A stretch of DNA of 44,841 nt, from contig DASTFB010000063.1 of NCBI GenBank assembly GCA_035709005.1, positions 1 to 44,841 of the forward strand. The letters run 5' to 3'. Position numbers and translations under genes: made by a program. Source of the stretch: Candidatus Methylomirabilota bacterium. GTDB lineage: Bacteria > Methylomirabilota > Methylomirabilia > Rokubacteriales > CSP1-6. Below the pieces are notes generated by a model. The model made no database searches. It worked only from the letters and a program-made list of their open reading frames with translations, and was not told the DNA's origin. Shown piece by piece: positions 7,383 through 15,449 of the stretch; within the stretch, counting starts at the first letter, position 1; each line of letters begins with the position of its first letter.

Positions 7383-8273
7383 ATGCGCCAGGGGCCGACG
7401 GTCACCCACCAGGTGACTGGTCTCCTGACCATTGCGCCCGGCCTGCTGCTGATCCTCGCCCTCACGATCTACCCCGTCGGCTATTCCCTGTGGCTCAGCC
7501 TGCTCGACAAGCACTCCTTCTTCCCCGAACAGCGATTCATCGGCCTCGACAACTACGTCTACCTGTGGAGCGATCCGGAATTCTGGACCAGCCTCTGGTA
7601 CGGCGTGGTGTACTCGGTCTGGACGATCAGCCTGCAGATCCTGTTGGGCGTCGCCGCGGCCCTGCTCCTCAACGAGTCGTTCCGGGGGCGCAACCTGGCG
7701 CGGGGCATCGTCCTCTTTCCCTACATGATCCCCACGATCGTGGCGGTCATCCTCTGGAAGTGGCTCCTCAACGACACCTACGGGCTCGTGAACTACGCGC
7801 TGATAACGTCGGGGCTCATCCGCGATCCCATCAGCTGGCTGGGCGCCGACCTGATCATGCTCTCGCTCATCGTGGTCAGCGTCTGGCAATTCTTCCCGTT
7901 CGTCCTGCTGGCCGTACTGGCCCGGCTGCAGACCATTCCCAGCGAGCTGTACGAGGCGGCCAAGGTGGACGGCGCCTCCGCCGTCCGGCGATTCGTCCAC
8001 ATCACGCTGCCGCACATCAAGGGCATTCTGTTCGTGGTGATCCTGCTTCGCAGCATCTGGATGTTCACCAAGTTCGACACGGTGTGGCTGATGGGGGAGG
8101 GGGCGGGCGCGGGCCGCTTCATCCGCACCCTGCCCGTGTATGCCTACATGCGAACGCTGACCTATTACCAGGCCGGCCTGGGGGCCGCTCTGGCGGTGGT
8201 CATGTTCGGGATCCTCATGGTCTCCACCATCGTGTACTTCCGCCTGTTCCGGCGGGAGGCGGACATCGGATGA
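7383..8273 (+). CDS. ABC transporter permease (MalF/UgpA type)
   Basis: 296 residues from ATG 7383; a GTG one codon earlier is also possible. It has six membrane segments, the first at about 15-35 (LTIAPGLLLILALTIYPVGY). The ATPase-docking EAA loop, EAAKVDGASAVRRFVHITLP, lies near residue 195. As the first of two permeases it should form the channel heterodimer with the product of the next gene, whose ATG overlaps this stop codon (ATGA). No ATPase gene follows, so energy must come from an ATPase encoded elsewhere, as is common for importers that share an MsmK-type subunit. Confidence 0.92.
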   Translation: MRQGPTVTHQVTGLLTIAPGLLLILALTIYPVGYSLWLSLLDKHSFFPEQRFIGLDNYVYLWSDPEFWTSLWYGVVYSVWTISLQILLGVAAALLLNESFRGRNLARGIVLFPYMIPTIVAVILWKWLLNDTYGLVNYALITSGLIRDPISWLGADLIMLSLIVVSVWQFFPFVLLAVLARLQTIPSELYEAAKVDGASAVRRFVHITLPHIKGILFVVILLRSIWMFTKFDTVWLMGEGAGAGRFIRTLPVYAYMRTLTYYQAGLGAALAVVMFGILMVSTIVYFRLFRREADIG

Positions 8274-9109
8274 CGCCGCGGGCGCGACGGGCGCTGGGGC
8301 GCGGGCTGCTCTACGTCGGGGCGGCGCTGCTCGTCTTCCAGGCGGCGTTCCCGTTCCTCTGGATGGCCTCCACGTCGCTGAAGCCGCCCGTCGAAGTCTT
8401 CGCCCAGCCGCCGTCCTTCATGCCCGAGGCGCCGACGTGGGAGAACTTCGCGCGGCTGTTCACCTCGACCAACTTCCTGATCTACTTCCAGAACAGCGTG
8501 ACGGTCTCGGGTCTGGTGGTCCTGCTGACGATGATGGTGGCGGCGGCCGGGGCCTACAGCCTGACCCGCTACCGCTACCCGGGGCGGGAGCAGATCGCCG
8601 GCCTCATCCTCTGCACCTACATGTTCGCGCCCATCATGATCGTGATCCCCTTCTTCATCCTCGTGAAGCGGATCGGGATCGAGAACACCCACCTGGCGCT
8701 GGTCCTGGCGTTCGCGTCGTTCTGCCTGCCCTTCGCCCTCTGGCTCTTGCGGGCCTTCTTCGCGACGATCCCCGTCGAGCTGGAGGAGGCGGCTCTGGTG
8801 GATGGGGCCGACCGATGGCGCGCGGTGGTCCATGTCGTCCTCCCGCTGGCGCTGCCCGGCCTGATCGCCACGGGGATCTTCACCTTCGTCCTGGCCTGGA
8901 ACGACTACATCTTCGCTCGCATCCTGATCGCCTCCGACGAGCTCAAGACGCTTCCGGTGGGCGTCCAGGACCTCTTCCACTCGGCGCTGATCGACTGGGG
9001 GCTTATCATGGCCGCCGGCATGCTCATCACGATCCCCGCCCTGGCCTTCTTCGTCGGGGTCCAGCGGCATCTAGTCGCGGGCTGGGGGAGCGGAGGGCTC
9101 AAGGGATGA
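8270..9109 (+). CDS. ABC transporter permease (MalG/UgpE type)
   Basis: 279 residues from ATG 8270, translationally coupled through an ATGA overlap with the previous permease. Six hydrophobic segments are visible; the first is at 15-35. PFFILVKRIGIENTHLALVL and the EAA loop EEAALVDGADRWRAVVHVVL (about 165-184) are characteristic of the second permease of sugar-type importers. The gene overlaps the next one by another ATGA, so the four genes 6014-10053 read as one operon. Confidence 0.92.
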   Translation: MTPRARRALGRGLLYVGAALLVFQAAFPFLWMASTSLKPPVEVFAQPPSFMPEAPTWENFARLFTSTNFLIYFQNSVTVSGLVVLLTMMVAAAGAYSLTRYRYPGREQIAGLILCTYMFAPIMIVIPFFILVKRIGIENTHLALVLAFASFCLPFALWLLRAFFATIPVELEEAALVDGADRWRAVVHVVLPLALPGLIATGIFTFVLAWNDYIFARILIASDELKTLPVGVQDLFHSALIDWGLIMAAGMLITIPALAFFVGVQRHLVAGWGSGGLKG

Positions 9110-10053
9110 CCATCGGCTTCGGCTTTTCGCTCACCGGCCGGGGCCCCCTGGCGGATCGCGACGCCATTACGGCGGTCGCCCGGCGCGCCGACGAGCTGGG
9201 CTACGACTCGATCTGGGTGACCGACCGCTTGCTGATCCCCACCGCCAGTACGTCGGCCTACCCGTACTCGCCGACGGGCGCATTCCCGCTGGGCCCCGAC
9301 GAGGCTTGGCTGGAGCCGCTGACCACCGTCATGTACCTGCTGACCACCACGCAGCGCATCGCCGTGGGCACGAGCGTTCTGGTCATCCCCTATCGGAATC
9401 CGGTCCATACGGCCAAGGCGCTCGCCACCGCCGACTATCTCTCCGGCGGGCGCGTGATCCTCGGCGCCGGCATCGGCTGGTGGCGGGAAGAGTTCGAGAG
9501 TCTGGGCGTGCCGTTCGCCGAGCGGGCCGCGCGCACGGTCGAGTATCTGCGGATCATGCAGATGATCTGGACCCAGCCGCGCGTCACGTTCCACGGGCGC
9601 TTCGCCCGGATCGCCCAGGCCGGGGGCGTGCGTCCGCACCCGGCGCGCCCCGGCGGGATCCCCATCTGGATCGGCGGCCACAGCGAAGCCGCCCTCCGGC
9701 GCGTGGTGGAGGTGGCCGACGGCTGGCACCCGCTCGGCCTGCGGCCTCCCGTGGCGCTGCACCCGCCGGAGATGGGGGTCCGGGTCAAGCGGCTTCACGA
9801 GCTGGCCCGAGCCGCCCGGCGCGACCCGGCGACGATCACGGTCTCGTTCAAGGGCCCGCTGAGCTTCGCTGACGCGCCCGGGGCGAATCGCGCTCCCCTG
9901 ACCGGGTCGGCCGCCCAGATCGTCGAGGATCTGCAGGCCTACGTGGCGGCGGGCGTCCAGCACTTCGTCCTGGACTTCTCGGTCTCCACGGTCCCCCAGA
10001 TGGTGTCGGTCCTGGAGCGGTTCGCCGGGGAGGTCCGCCCTCAGGTCGCTTGA
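9106..10053 (+). CDS. LLM-class F420/FMN-dependent oxidoreductase
   Basis: 315 residues from ATG 9106, overlapping the permease stop by ATGA. The luciferase-like barrel is shown by GFGFSLTGRGPLA at the start, ADELGYDSIWVTDRL (30-45), TTQRIAVGTSVLVIPYRNPV, and LGAGIGWWREEFESLGVPF (about 120-138). The last block is typical of the F420-dependent subgroup (TIGR03619-like). The C-terminal PQMVSVLERFAGEV helix completes the fold. Its location as the last gene of an importer operon suggests it oxidises or reduces the imported compound, an inference from context only. The 3' end overlaps the convergent MFS gene by 13 bp. Confidence 0.9.
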   Translation: MTIGFGFSLTGRGPLADRDAITAVARRADELGYDSIWVTDRLLIPTASTSAYPYSPTGAFPLGPDEAWLEPLTTVMYLLTTTQRIAVGTSVLVIPYRNPVHTAKALATADYLSGGRVILGAGIGWWREEFESLGVPFAERAARTVEYLRIMQMIWTQPRVTFHGRFARIAQAGGVRPHPARPGGIPIWIGGHSEAALRRVVEVADGWHPLGLRPPVALHPPEMGVRVKRLHELARAARRDPATITVSFKGPLSFADAPGANRAPLTGSAAQIVEDLQAYVAAGVQHFVLDFSVSTVPQMVSVLERFAGEVRPQVA

Positions 10054-11336
10054 CGCCGGCTTCCGACGCGGCCGGCAACTACACGGACGTGGCGGGGAGC
10101 GGCCAGCCAGATGGCCAGGGCCGAGAGCGCGCTGGCGCCGATGGCGATCCAGAAGGCCAGCGTGTAGCTGCCGGTGGCGTCGTACAGCGCGCCGGTCACC
10201 CAGGGCCCGATCGCTCCGCCCGCGATCGCCGCCAGCATGAGGCTGCCGAAGATGCTGCCGTAGTGCCGGCCCTCGAAGATCTCCGCGGGGATGGCGCCAA
10301 CCACCGAGGTGAGGCCATAGCCGAGCAGACCCTGCGACAGGATCATCAAGTAGAGCAGCGGGAGCGTCGGGGTCTGCCGGAGCAGGAGCAGGGCCAGGTA
10401 GCAGAGCGCGAACCCGAGGCTGCCCACCGTCCAGACCCACTCCCGCCCGATCCGATCGGAGAGGTGGCCCAGCGCGATCTGCCCGGGAACGCCGGCCAGG
10501 CTCACGGCCCCCAAAGCCCAGGCCGCATCGGGGGCGCTGAAGCCGATCTCCACCAGGTACTTCGTCTGGTGGACCTGCACCGCATACCAGCAGAAGAGCC
10601 CGCAGAGGTAGCCTACCGCGATCCACCAGAAGCGGGCCGTGCGCACGGCTCGGCCGAGCGTCCAGTCCACGGCGACCCAGGCCGCGTCGACTACATTCGC
10701 GGTCCGGCCCGTGCCGGCGGCGCCGGGCGAGAGCCGGTCGCCGTCGGGCGCCAGCCCGAGGTCCTCGGGCCGTCGCCTCAACAGGAGGTTGAGCGGCGCC
10801 AGCAGCCCCAGCACCAGCAGGCCCAGCGTCCAGCAGGCGGTGCGCCACCCGGCGCCCGCGATGAGGGCCCCCAGCCAGGGCAGCAGGATGATCGATCCCA
10901 CGCCTACGCCGGAGAAGGCCAGGCTCATGGCCAGGCCGCGGCGACGCACGAACCAGTTGGGCAGGAACAGCGCCTGGCCCGTGTAGCTGAAGCAGACACT
11001 GCCCCCACCCACGAGAACCCCGAGCGTCGCGTAGAGATGCCAGGGCTCGCGCACCAGCGGGGCGAGCAGGAGACCGGCGGCCATGAGGCCCACGCCCATC
11101 TCCATCACGACCCGCGGCCCGCGGCGATCCATCAGTCGGCCGAGCGATGGGCTCAGGACCGCGGAGACGAGGAAGCCGAAGGAGAAGGCGCCGGCCGTGA
11201 CGCCGCGTTCCCACCCGAACTCGTCGAGGATCGGCGGGAAGAGCAGCGAGAAGGCGGTGCGCGCGTTGACGCCGACGCCCATGGTGACGAAGGCGACCGC
11301 CACGATGATCCAGCCGTAGAAGAAAGGCACGCGCAC
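10041..11336 (-). CDS. MFS transporter
   Basis: 431 residues from GTG 11336. This start is preferred because TAGAAT stands exactly 8 nt upstream, as in other leaderless genes here; GTG 11330 is the alternative. The protein begins FFYGWIIVAVAFVTMGVGVN, the usual opening of the oxalate/formate antiporter and monocarboxylate branch of the major facilitator superfamily. It has about 12 hydrophobic segments, an MFS loop motif GRLMDRRGPRVVMEMGVGLM, and a central charged linker (about 190-225) separating the two bundles. The second bundle repeats the loop motif as GHLSDRIGREWVW. It probably moves an organic anion across the inner membrane. It is divergent from the liv-type operon and converges with 13 bp overlap on the LLM gene. 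Confidence 0.9.
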   Translation of the reverse strand: MRVPFFYGWIIVAVAFVTMGVGVNARTAFSLLFPPILDEFGWERGVTAGAFSFGFLVSAVLSPSLGRLMDRRGPRVVMEMGVGLMAAGLLLAPLVREPWHLYATLGVLVGGGSVCFSYTGQALFLPNWFVRRRGLAMSLAFSGVGVGSIILLPWLGALIAGAGWRTACWTLGLLVLGLLAPLNLLLRRRPEDLGLAPDGDRLSPGAAGTGRTANVVDAAWVAVDWTLGRAVRTARFWWIAVGYLCGLFCWYAVQVHQTKYLVEIGFSAPDAAWALGAVSLAGVPGQIALGHLSDRIGREWVWTVGSLGFALCYLALLLLRQTPTLPLLYLMILSQGLLGYGLTSVVGAIPAEIFEGRHYGSIFGSLMLAAIAGGAIGPWVTGALYDATGSYTLAFWIAIGASALSALAIWLAAPRHVRVVAGRVGSRRQAT

Positions 11337-11344
11337 GGGGTTGG

Positions 11345-11350
11345 ATTCTA
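11345..11350 (-). promoter_or_regulatory. -10 hexamer for leaderless MFS gene
   Basis: TAGAAT on the minus strand, 8 nt before GTG 11336, without any purine-rich ribosome-binding site between. Confidence 0.45.
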
Positions 11351-11382
11351 CCGGGACGTCCGGGGGTCCGAGGCTGAGCTTG

Positions 11383-11410
11383 TTGACAACCCTGCCATCT
11401 TGTAAAGTAT
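11383..11410 (+). promoter_or_regulatory. Promoter of the livKHMGF-type operon
   Basis: TTGACA (11383-11388) is followed by an AT-rich TAAAGTAT block (11403-11410). AAGTAT gives a 16-nt spacer, TAAAGT only 14. The leader to ATG 11463 contains the palindrome GACATGTC and a G-rich ribosome-binding region. Confidence 0.45.
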
Positions 11411-11462
11411 GGCCCCGGCTCGTGAGGGGACCTGACATGTCGACCATCTGGGGGGACTGCGT

Positions 11463-12659
11463 ATGACGATGCGGATGCGCGTGCTCATGGCGATTGCGGT
11501 GGCTCTCGCGGTGCTCGGCGTTGATACGGCCAGCGCCAACCACCGCCCCAACAACGAGGTGCTGATCGGCGGCGCGATCTCCCAGACGGGGCGCTACGCC
11601 GAGCCGGCCGGCCGTCAGGTGAACTCGATCAAGATGTGGGTCGAGGACGTCAACCGCCGGGGCGGCCTTCTGGGCCACAAGATCAACCTGATCCTGCTCG
11701 ACGACAAGTCCGACACGCAGACAGCCATCAAGCTCTACGAGAAGCTGATCACCGAAGACAAGGTCGATCTCCTGCTCGCGCCGTATTCCAGCGGGATCAC
11801 CGAGGCCGTGGCCAACGTCAACGAGCGCTACAAGATGCCCTTCGTGGCCTACGGCGCGGCGTCGACCCCGATCTGGGAGAAGGGGCGGAAGTACATCTTC
11901 AACATCGTGCCCGTCGCCGAGGACTACCAGAAGGGGGCCGTCCACCTGGCCAAGCAGATCGGCGTGAAGCGGGCGGCGATCATCGGCGAGGACAGCCTCT
12001 TCCCCCGTCAGTCGGGCAAGGGCGCCAAGCAGTGGTGCCAGAAGCTCGGCATCGACGTCGTCGTCGAAGAGAACTACCCGCTCAAGCAGACAGACTTCAC
12101 CGCGCTGCTCCAGAAGATCAAGGGTTCCGGCGCCGAGGCCATCTTCTCCAACAGCTACTTCGCCGACGCCGCCGCCCAGGTCCGTCAGCTGCGGGAGCTG
12201 AATATAAACCTAAAGCTCTTCTCGGGCACGGTCGGCCCGGGGCTGCCCAAGTTCGCCGAGCAGCTCGGGCCCACCGCCGAGTACGTTCTTGGCTTCACCA
12301 ACTGGGAGCCGCTCCCCGAGGTGCTCAAGTATCCGGGCATGAAGGAGTTCATCGAGGCGTACAAGAAGCGTTACGGTGAGGCGCCCAACTATCACGCCGG
12401 GGCGACCTACGGTTCGCTGCAGGTGACCGAGGCCGCCATCAAGAAGGCCGGCTCCTTCGACAACCAGAAGATCCGGGACGTGCTGGCCACCTTCGAAGCG
12501 ACGTCGATCTTCGGCCACTACAAGGTGGACGCCCGGGGTATGAACTCCCAGGAAGGAATGACCTTCCAGATCCTTCAGGGCAAGCGCCGCATCGTCTGGC
12601 CCGAAAAGTTCGCGGAGACCAAGGCCGAGCTGCCCATGCCGGAGTGGAGCAAGCGGTAG
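11463..12659 (+). CDS. livK: Branched-chain amino acid/amide-type ABC substrate-binding protein (LivK family)
   Basis: 398 residues from ATG 11463, behind GGGGGGACTGCGT. The signal peptide (MAIAVALAVLGVDTASA) is cleaved near residue 26. The mature region starts NNEVLIGGAISQTGRYAEP, then MWVEDVNRRGGLLGHKINLI and DDKSDTQTAIKLYEKLI, the hallmark N-lobe of type I periplasmic binding proteins of the LivJ/LivK/AmiC family. LLAPYSSGITEAVANVNERY and YHAGATYGSLQVTEAAIKKA are further family blocks. It would carry its ligand to the LivHM permease encoded downstream. In this family ligands range from branched amino acids to amides, urea and aromatic acids, so livK is a family label, not a substrate claim. 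A hairpin after the stop probably lowers expression of the permeases. Confidence 0.92.
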   Translation: MTMRMRVLMAIAVALAVLGVDTASANHRPNNEVLIGGAISQTGRYAEPAGRQVNSIKMWVEDVNRRGGLLGHKINLILLDDKSDTQTAIKLYEKLITEDKVDLLLAPYSSGITEAVANVNERYKMPFVAYGAASTPIWEKGRKYIFNIVPVAEDYQKGAVHLAKQIGVKRAAIIGEDSLFPRQSGKGAKQWCQKLGIDVVVEENYPLKQTDFTALLQKIKGSGAEAIFSNSYFADAAAQVRQLRELNINLKLFSGTVGPGLPKFAEQLGPTAEYVLGFTNWEPLPEVLKYPGMKEFIEAYKKRYGEAPNYHAGATYGSLQVTEAAIKKAGSFDNQKIRDVLATFEATSIFGHYKVDARGMNSQEGMTFQILQGKRRIVWPEKFAETKAELPMPEWSKR

Positions 12660-12692
12660 CGACCGCGTGAATCAGCGGGCCGACGACGTCAC

Positions 12693-12723
12693 GGGCCGGG
12701 AGTTGAGTCAGCGCTCCCGGCCC
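12693..12723 (+). terminator. Hairpin between livK and livH (partial terminator/attenuator)
   Basis: GGGCCGGGAG (12693-12702) pairs perfectly with CTCCCGGCCC (12714-12723) around an 11-nt loop, followed by TTCCCT. It lies just after the binding-protein gene, the usual place for a hairpin that protects or terminates the abundant livK message. Its presence argues against translating 12667-12780 as livH. Confidence 0.55.
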
Positions 12724-12780
12724 TTCCCTATCATCTCAGCGGTACCGCTCGCCGCCCGGGCGGTGGTGAGGCGGTGGCGG

Positions 12781-13767
12781 ATGCAGCGGGGCGAGTCCGG
12801 GAGCCTCTTCCTGCTCGCCGCCTTCCTCGTCTGCGCCTACGCGCTGCCCTTCGTGGTGGGCGCCTGGACCGGCAACGTGAGGCTCGATGAGTTCTGGCTC
12901 GCGAACCTGGCGACCGTCGTCGTGGGCGGCTTCATGCAGGGCGGTGTCTATGCGATGTTCGCGGTGGGCCTCACCCTGATCTTCGGCGTCATGCGCATCA
13001 TCAACGCCGCCCACGGCGAGATGGTGATGATGGGCGCCTATCTGACGTGGGTGTCCTTCTTCTATCTCGGCGTAGACCCGCTGCTGTCGATGCTCTTCAC
13101 CCTCCCCATCGCCTTCCTGTTCGGCGTAGCGGTGCAGAAGGTGCTGCTGAACGCTGCGGTCGGAGCCCCCGAGCTGACGGGGCTCCTGATCACCTTCGGG
13201 CTCGGCCTCACCATCATCTACACCGTCGAGCTCATCTTCACCACCGACTTCCGGACGATCCCCTATGCCCCGGAAACGGTCCAGCTCACCAGCGGGATCG
13301 CGGTGGGCCAGAACCGGGTGATCAGCTTCGCGATGGCCCTGGTGATCTCCGTCGGCGTCTATCTGTTCCTGAAGCTGAGCCGGCTGGGCAAGGCCGTCCG
13401 GGCTACCGCGCTGAACGCCGAGGTGGCGATGGTGTGCGGGATCAACGTCCGGCGGATCTACCTGGTCACCACCGGCCTGGCCGCCGCGCTGGCCGTGGCC
13501 GGCGGGGCGCTGGTGTCGATCCAGTTCGGGTTCAACCCGGAAACTGGTGTGCTCTACACGCTGCAGGCCTTCGCCATCATCATCCTGGGCGGCCGCGGGC
13601 ACTACTTGGGCGCCCTCATCGGCGGCTTCATGCTGGCGATCCTCGAGAACCTGGTCTCCCTCATGGTGCCCAACGGCACCGCCATGGTCGAGCTGGCCGC
13701 GTACAGCCTGATGATCTTCGTGCTCCTGATCCGTCCCGGCGGCCTCATGGGCGTCAAAGAGGCCTGA
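12781..13767 (+). CDS. livH: LivH-type ABC transporter permease
   Basis: 328 residues from ATG 12781. A GTG at 12667 would add 38 residues, but that stretch is low in coding character and contains the hairpin, while GAGG lies 9 nt before the ATG. The body has the family signature FMQGGVYAMFAVGLTLIFGVMRIINAAHGEMVMMGAYLTW in pieces: GGVYAMFAVGLTLIFG, then INAAHGEMVMMGAY. Next comes ELTGLLITFGLGLTIIYTVE, and the end is LIRPGGLMGVKEA. About nine hydrophobic segments are visible; an extra one at the N terminus (LFLLAAFLVCAYALPFVVGA) precedes the core. It forms the channel with LivM. Confidence 0.9.
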   Translation: MQRGESGSLFLLAAFLVCAYALPFVVGAWTGNVRLDEFWLANLATVVVGGFMQGGVYAMFAVGLTLIFGVMRIINAAHGEMVMMGAYLTWVSFFYLGVDPLLSMLFTLPIAFLFGVAVQKVLLNAAVGAPELTGLLITFGLGLTIIYTVELIFTTDFRTIPYAPETVQLTSGIAVGQNRVISFAMALVISVGVYLFLKLSRLGKAVRATALNAEVAMVCGINVRRIYLVTTGLAAALAVAGGALVSIQFGFNPETGVLYTLQAFAIIILGGRGHYLGALIGGFMLAILENLVSLMVPNGTAMVELAAYSLMIFVLLIRPGGLMGVKEA

Positions 13768-13776
13768 GGCGGCGCG

Positions 13777-14715
13777 GTGAAGCGGCACGAGCACCTCCGC
13801 AACCTCGCCCTGCTGGCCGTGGTGGGCCTCGCCCTAGCCTTCGCCCCGGACGCCCTCAGTGTCTACCTGCGCTCCTTCGTGCTGTTCACGATGATGTACG
13901 TCGTCCTGGCGCTCTCCTGGAACATCATCAGCGGCTTCACCGGCTACACGTCGTTCGGCCACGTGGCCTTCTACGGCATCGGCGCCTATGCCTGCGCCAT
14001 TCTGGTGGCCGACTACGGCTGGTCCTGGCTCCCCACGCTCGGTGTCGCCGCGGTGGTGGCCGGGGTGGTCGCGGTCGCGATCGGCTATCCGGTCCTGCGG
14101 CTCAAAGGCCCCTACTTCGCCATCGCCATGCTGGGGGCGGCCGAGGGTACGCGAGTCATCGCCACCGTGTGGGACAGCCTGACCCACGGCGGGCTCGGCA
14201 TCAGCCTGCCCAGCGCCGACACCTCGTTCGAGACCTACTACGCGATGCTGGCCCTGATGGTGGTGACGGTCCTGGTGGCGTACGGGGTCGGGCATTCCCG
14301 CTTCGGCGTCCGCCTCAACGCCATCCGTGAGGACGAGGGGGCGGCCGAGGCGCTGGGGGTCAACGCTACGCTCTACAAGCTGGCCGCTTTCGTGCTCTCG
14401 GCCATCTTCCCGGCCATGGCCGGCGGTATCCAGGCCTACAAGGTCCTCTACATCGACCCGCCCTCGGTCTTTTTCGTGCAGATCACGATCGCCATGGCTC
14501 TCATGTCGATGCTCGGCGGCAAGGGCACGGTCATCGGGCCCATCGTGGGCGCGGTGCTGCTCTACACGGTCCAGGAGCTCACCTGGGTCAACTTCCCCAC
14601 CGCTCACCTCATCGCGTACGGGCTCTTCATCGTCGTGGTGGCCCGCTTCATGCCCCGGGGCCTCATGGGCCTGGCCATCGACCGCGGCTGGGTCCGCAAG
14701 GGAATGGTCCACTGA
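13777..14715 (+). CDS. livM: LivM-type ABC transporter permease
   Basis: 312 residues, GTG start 10 nt after the livH stop. Family blocks are LALSWNIISGFTGYTSFGHV (about 46-65), AFYGIGAYACAIL, PVLRLKGPYFAIAMLGAAEG (about 106-125), RFGVRLNAIREDEGAAEALG (about 172-191, the ATPase-docking loop) and the C-terminal FMPRGLMGLAIDRGWV. Eight to nine membrane segments fit the hydrophobic pattern. Its TGA stop overlaps the probable CTG start of livG. Confidence 0.93.
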   Translation: MKRHEHLRNLALLAVVGLALAFAPDALSVYLRSFVLFTMMYVVLALSWNIISGFTGYTSFGHVAFYGIGAYACAILVADYGWSWLPTLGVAAVVAGVVAVAIGYPVLRLKGPYFAIAMLGAAEGTRVIATVWDSLTHGGLGISLPSADTSFETYYAMLALMVVTVLVAYGVGHSRFGVRLNAIREDEGAAEALGVNATLYKLAAFVLSAIFPAMAGGIQAYKVLYIDPPSVFFVQITIAMALMSMLGGKGTVIGPIVGAVLLYTVQELTWVNFPTAHLIAYGLFIVVVARFMPRGLMGLAIDRGWVRKGMVH

Positions 14716-15449
14716 ACCGCCCGGGCCCGAACGGGGTTGCCCTGGAGGTCCGAGACCTCCGCAAGGCGTTCGGCGGGGTCCGGGCGGTGGACGGGTGCAG
14801 CTTCGCCGTCCCCGCCGGCAAGATCTCCGGACTCATCGGCCCCAACGGCTCCGGCAAGACGACGACCTTCAACCTGCTCACCGGGGTCATTCCCCCCGAC
14901 GACGGCCAGGTGATCTACAGGGGCGAAGACCTCGCCGGCCTCAAGCCCCACCAGATCTTCGGCAAAGGCATCACGCGGACGTTCCAGGTGACCCGCATCT
15001 TCCGGGAGATGACCGTCCTCGAGAACATGCTGTCGGTGACCGGGCTCGCCGTCCCCGACCGGATCGCCCGCGAGCGGGCCGAAGAGCTGATCGCATTCGT
15101 CAACCTCGCCCATCTGCGTGCCGAATACGGCGGGCGCCTGTCCTACGGGCAGCAGAAGCTCCTGGAGTTCGCGCGCGCGCTCATGACCGACCCCGACCTG
15201 ATCCTGCTCGACGAGCCGGCGGCCGGCGTCAACCGGACCCTGCTCCAGCACCTGCTCGACCAGATCCACCGACTTCAAGAAATGGGCAAGACGATCCTCA
15301 TCGTCGAGCACGACATGAACGTCATCATGAACCACTGCGAGCGGATCTTCGTCATGGACTACGGCGTGAAGATCGCCGAGGGGCTTCCCGCCGAGATCCA
15401 GCAGAACGAGCGGGTCCTCGACGCCTACTTCGGCCGCCGGCGGGCCTGA
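14712..15449 (+). CDS. livG: LivG-type ABC transporter ATPase, apparent CTG start
   Basis: 245 residues if translation starts at CTG 14712, which overlaps the livM stop as CTGA and has AAGGGA 8 nt upstream. In this frame there is no ATG, GTG or TTG between upstream sequence and GTG 14787. Starting at 14787 would delete VALEVRDLRKAFGGVRA, the first beta strand and A-loop aromatic that every LivG has. Motifs: Walker A GPNGSGKT (43-50), Q-loop FQVTRIFREMTVLEN, signature LSYGQQK (143-149, Tyr replacing the usual Gly), Walker B LILLDEPAAG (163-172) and switch His in IVEHDMN. It hydrolyses ATP with LivF to drive the importer. A start at CTG 14742 is also conceivable. Confidence 0.85.
   Translation: MNRPGPNGVALEVRDLRKAFGGVRAVDGCSFAVPAGKISGLIGPNGSGKTTTFNLLTGVIPPDDGQVIYRGEDLAGLKPHQIFGKGITRTFQVTRIFREMTVLENMLSVTGLAVPDRIARERAEELIAFVNLAHLRAEYGGRLSYGQQKLLEFARALMTDPDLILLDEPAAGVNRTLLQHLLDQIHRLQEMGKTILIVEHDMNVIMNHCERIFVMDYGVKIAEGLPAEIQQNERVLDAYFGRRRA

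Noticed and set aside
12667-13767. livH starting at GTG 12667
   Set aside because: The extra 38 residues are not family-like and contain a perfect hairpin; ATG 12781 has a better ribosome-binding context.
14787-15449. livG starting at GTG 14787
   Set aside because: It would drop the conserved first strand and A-loop region that are clearly encoded upstream in frame.
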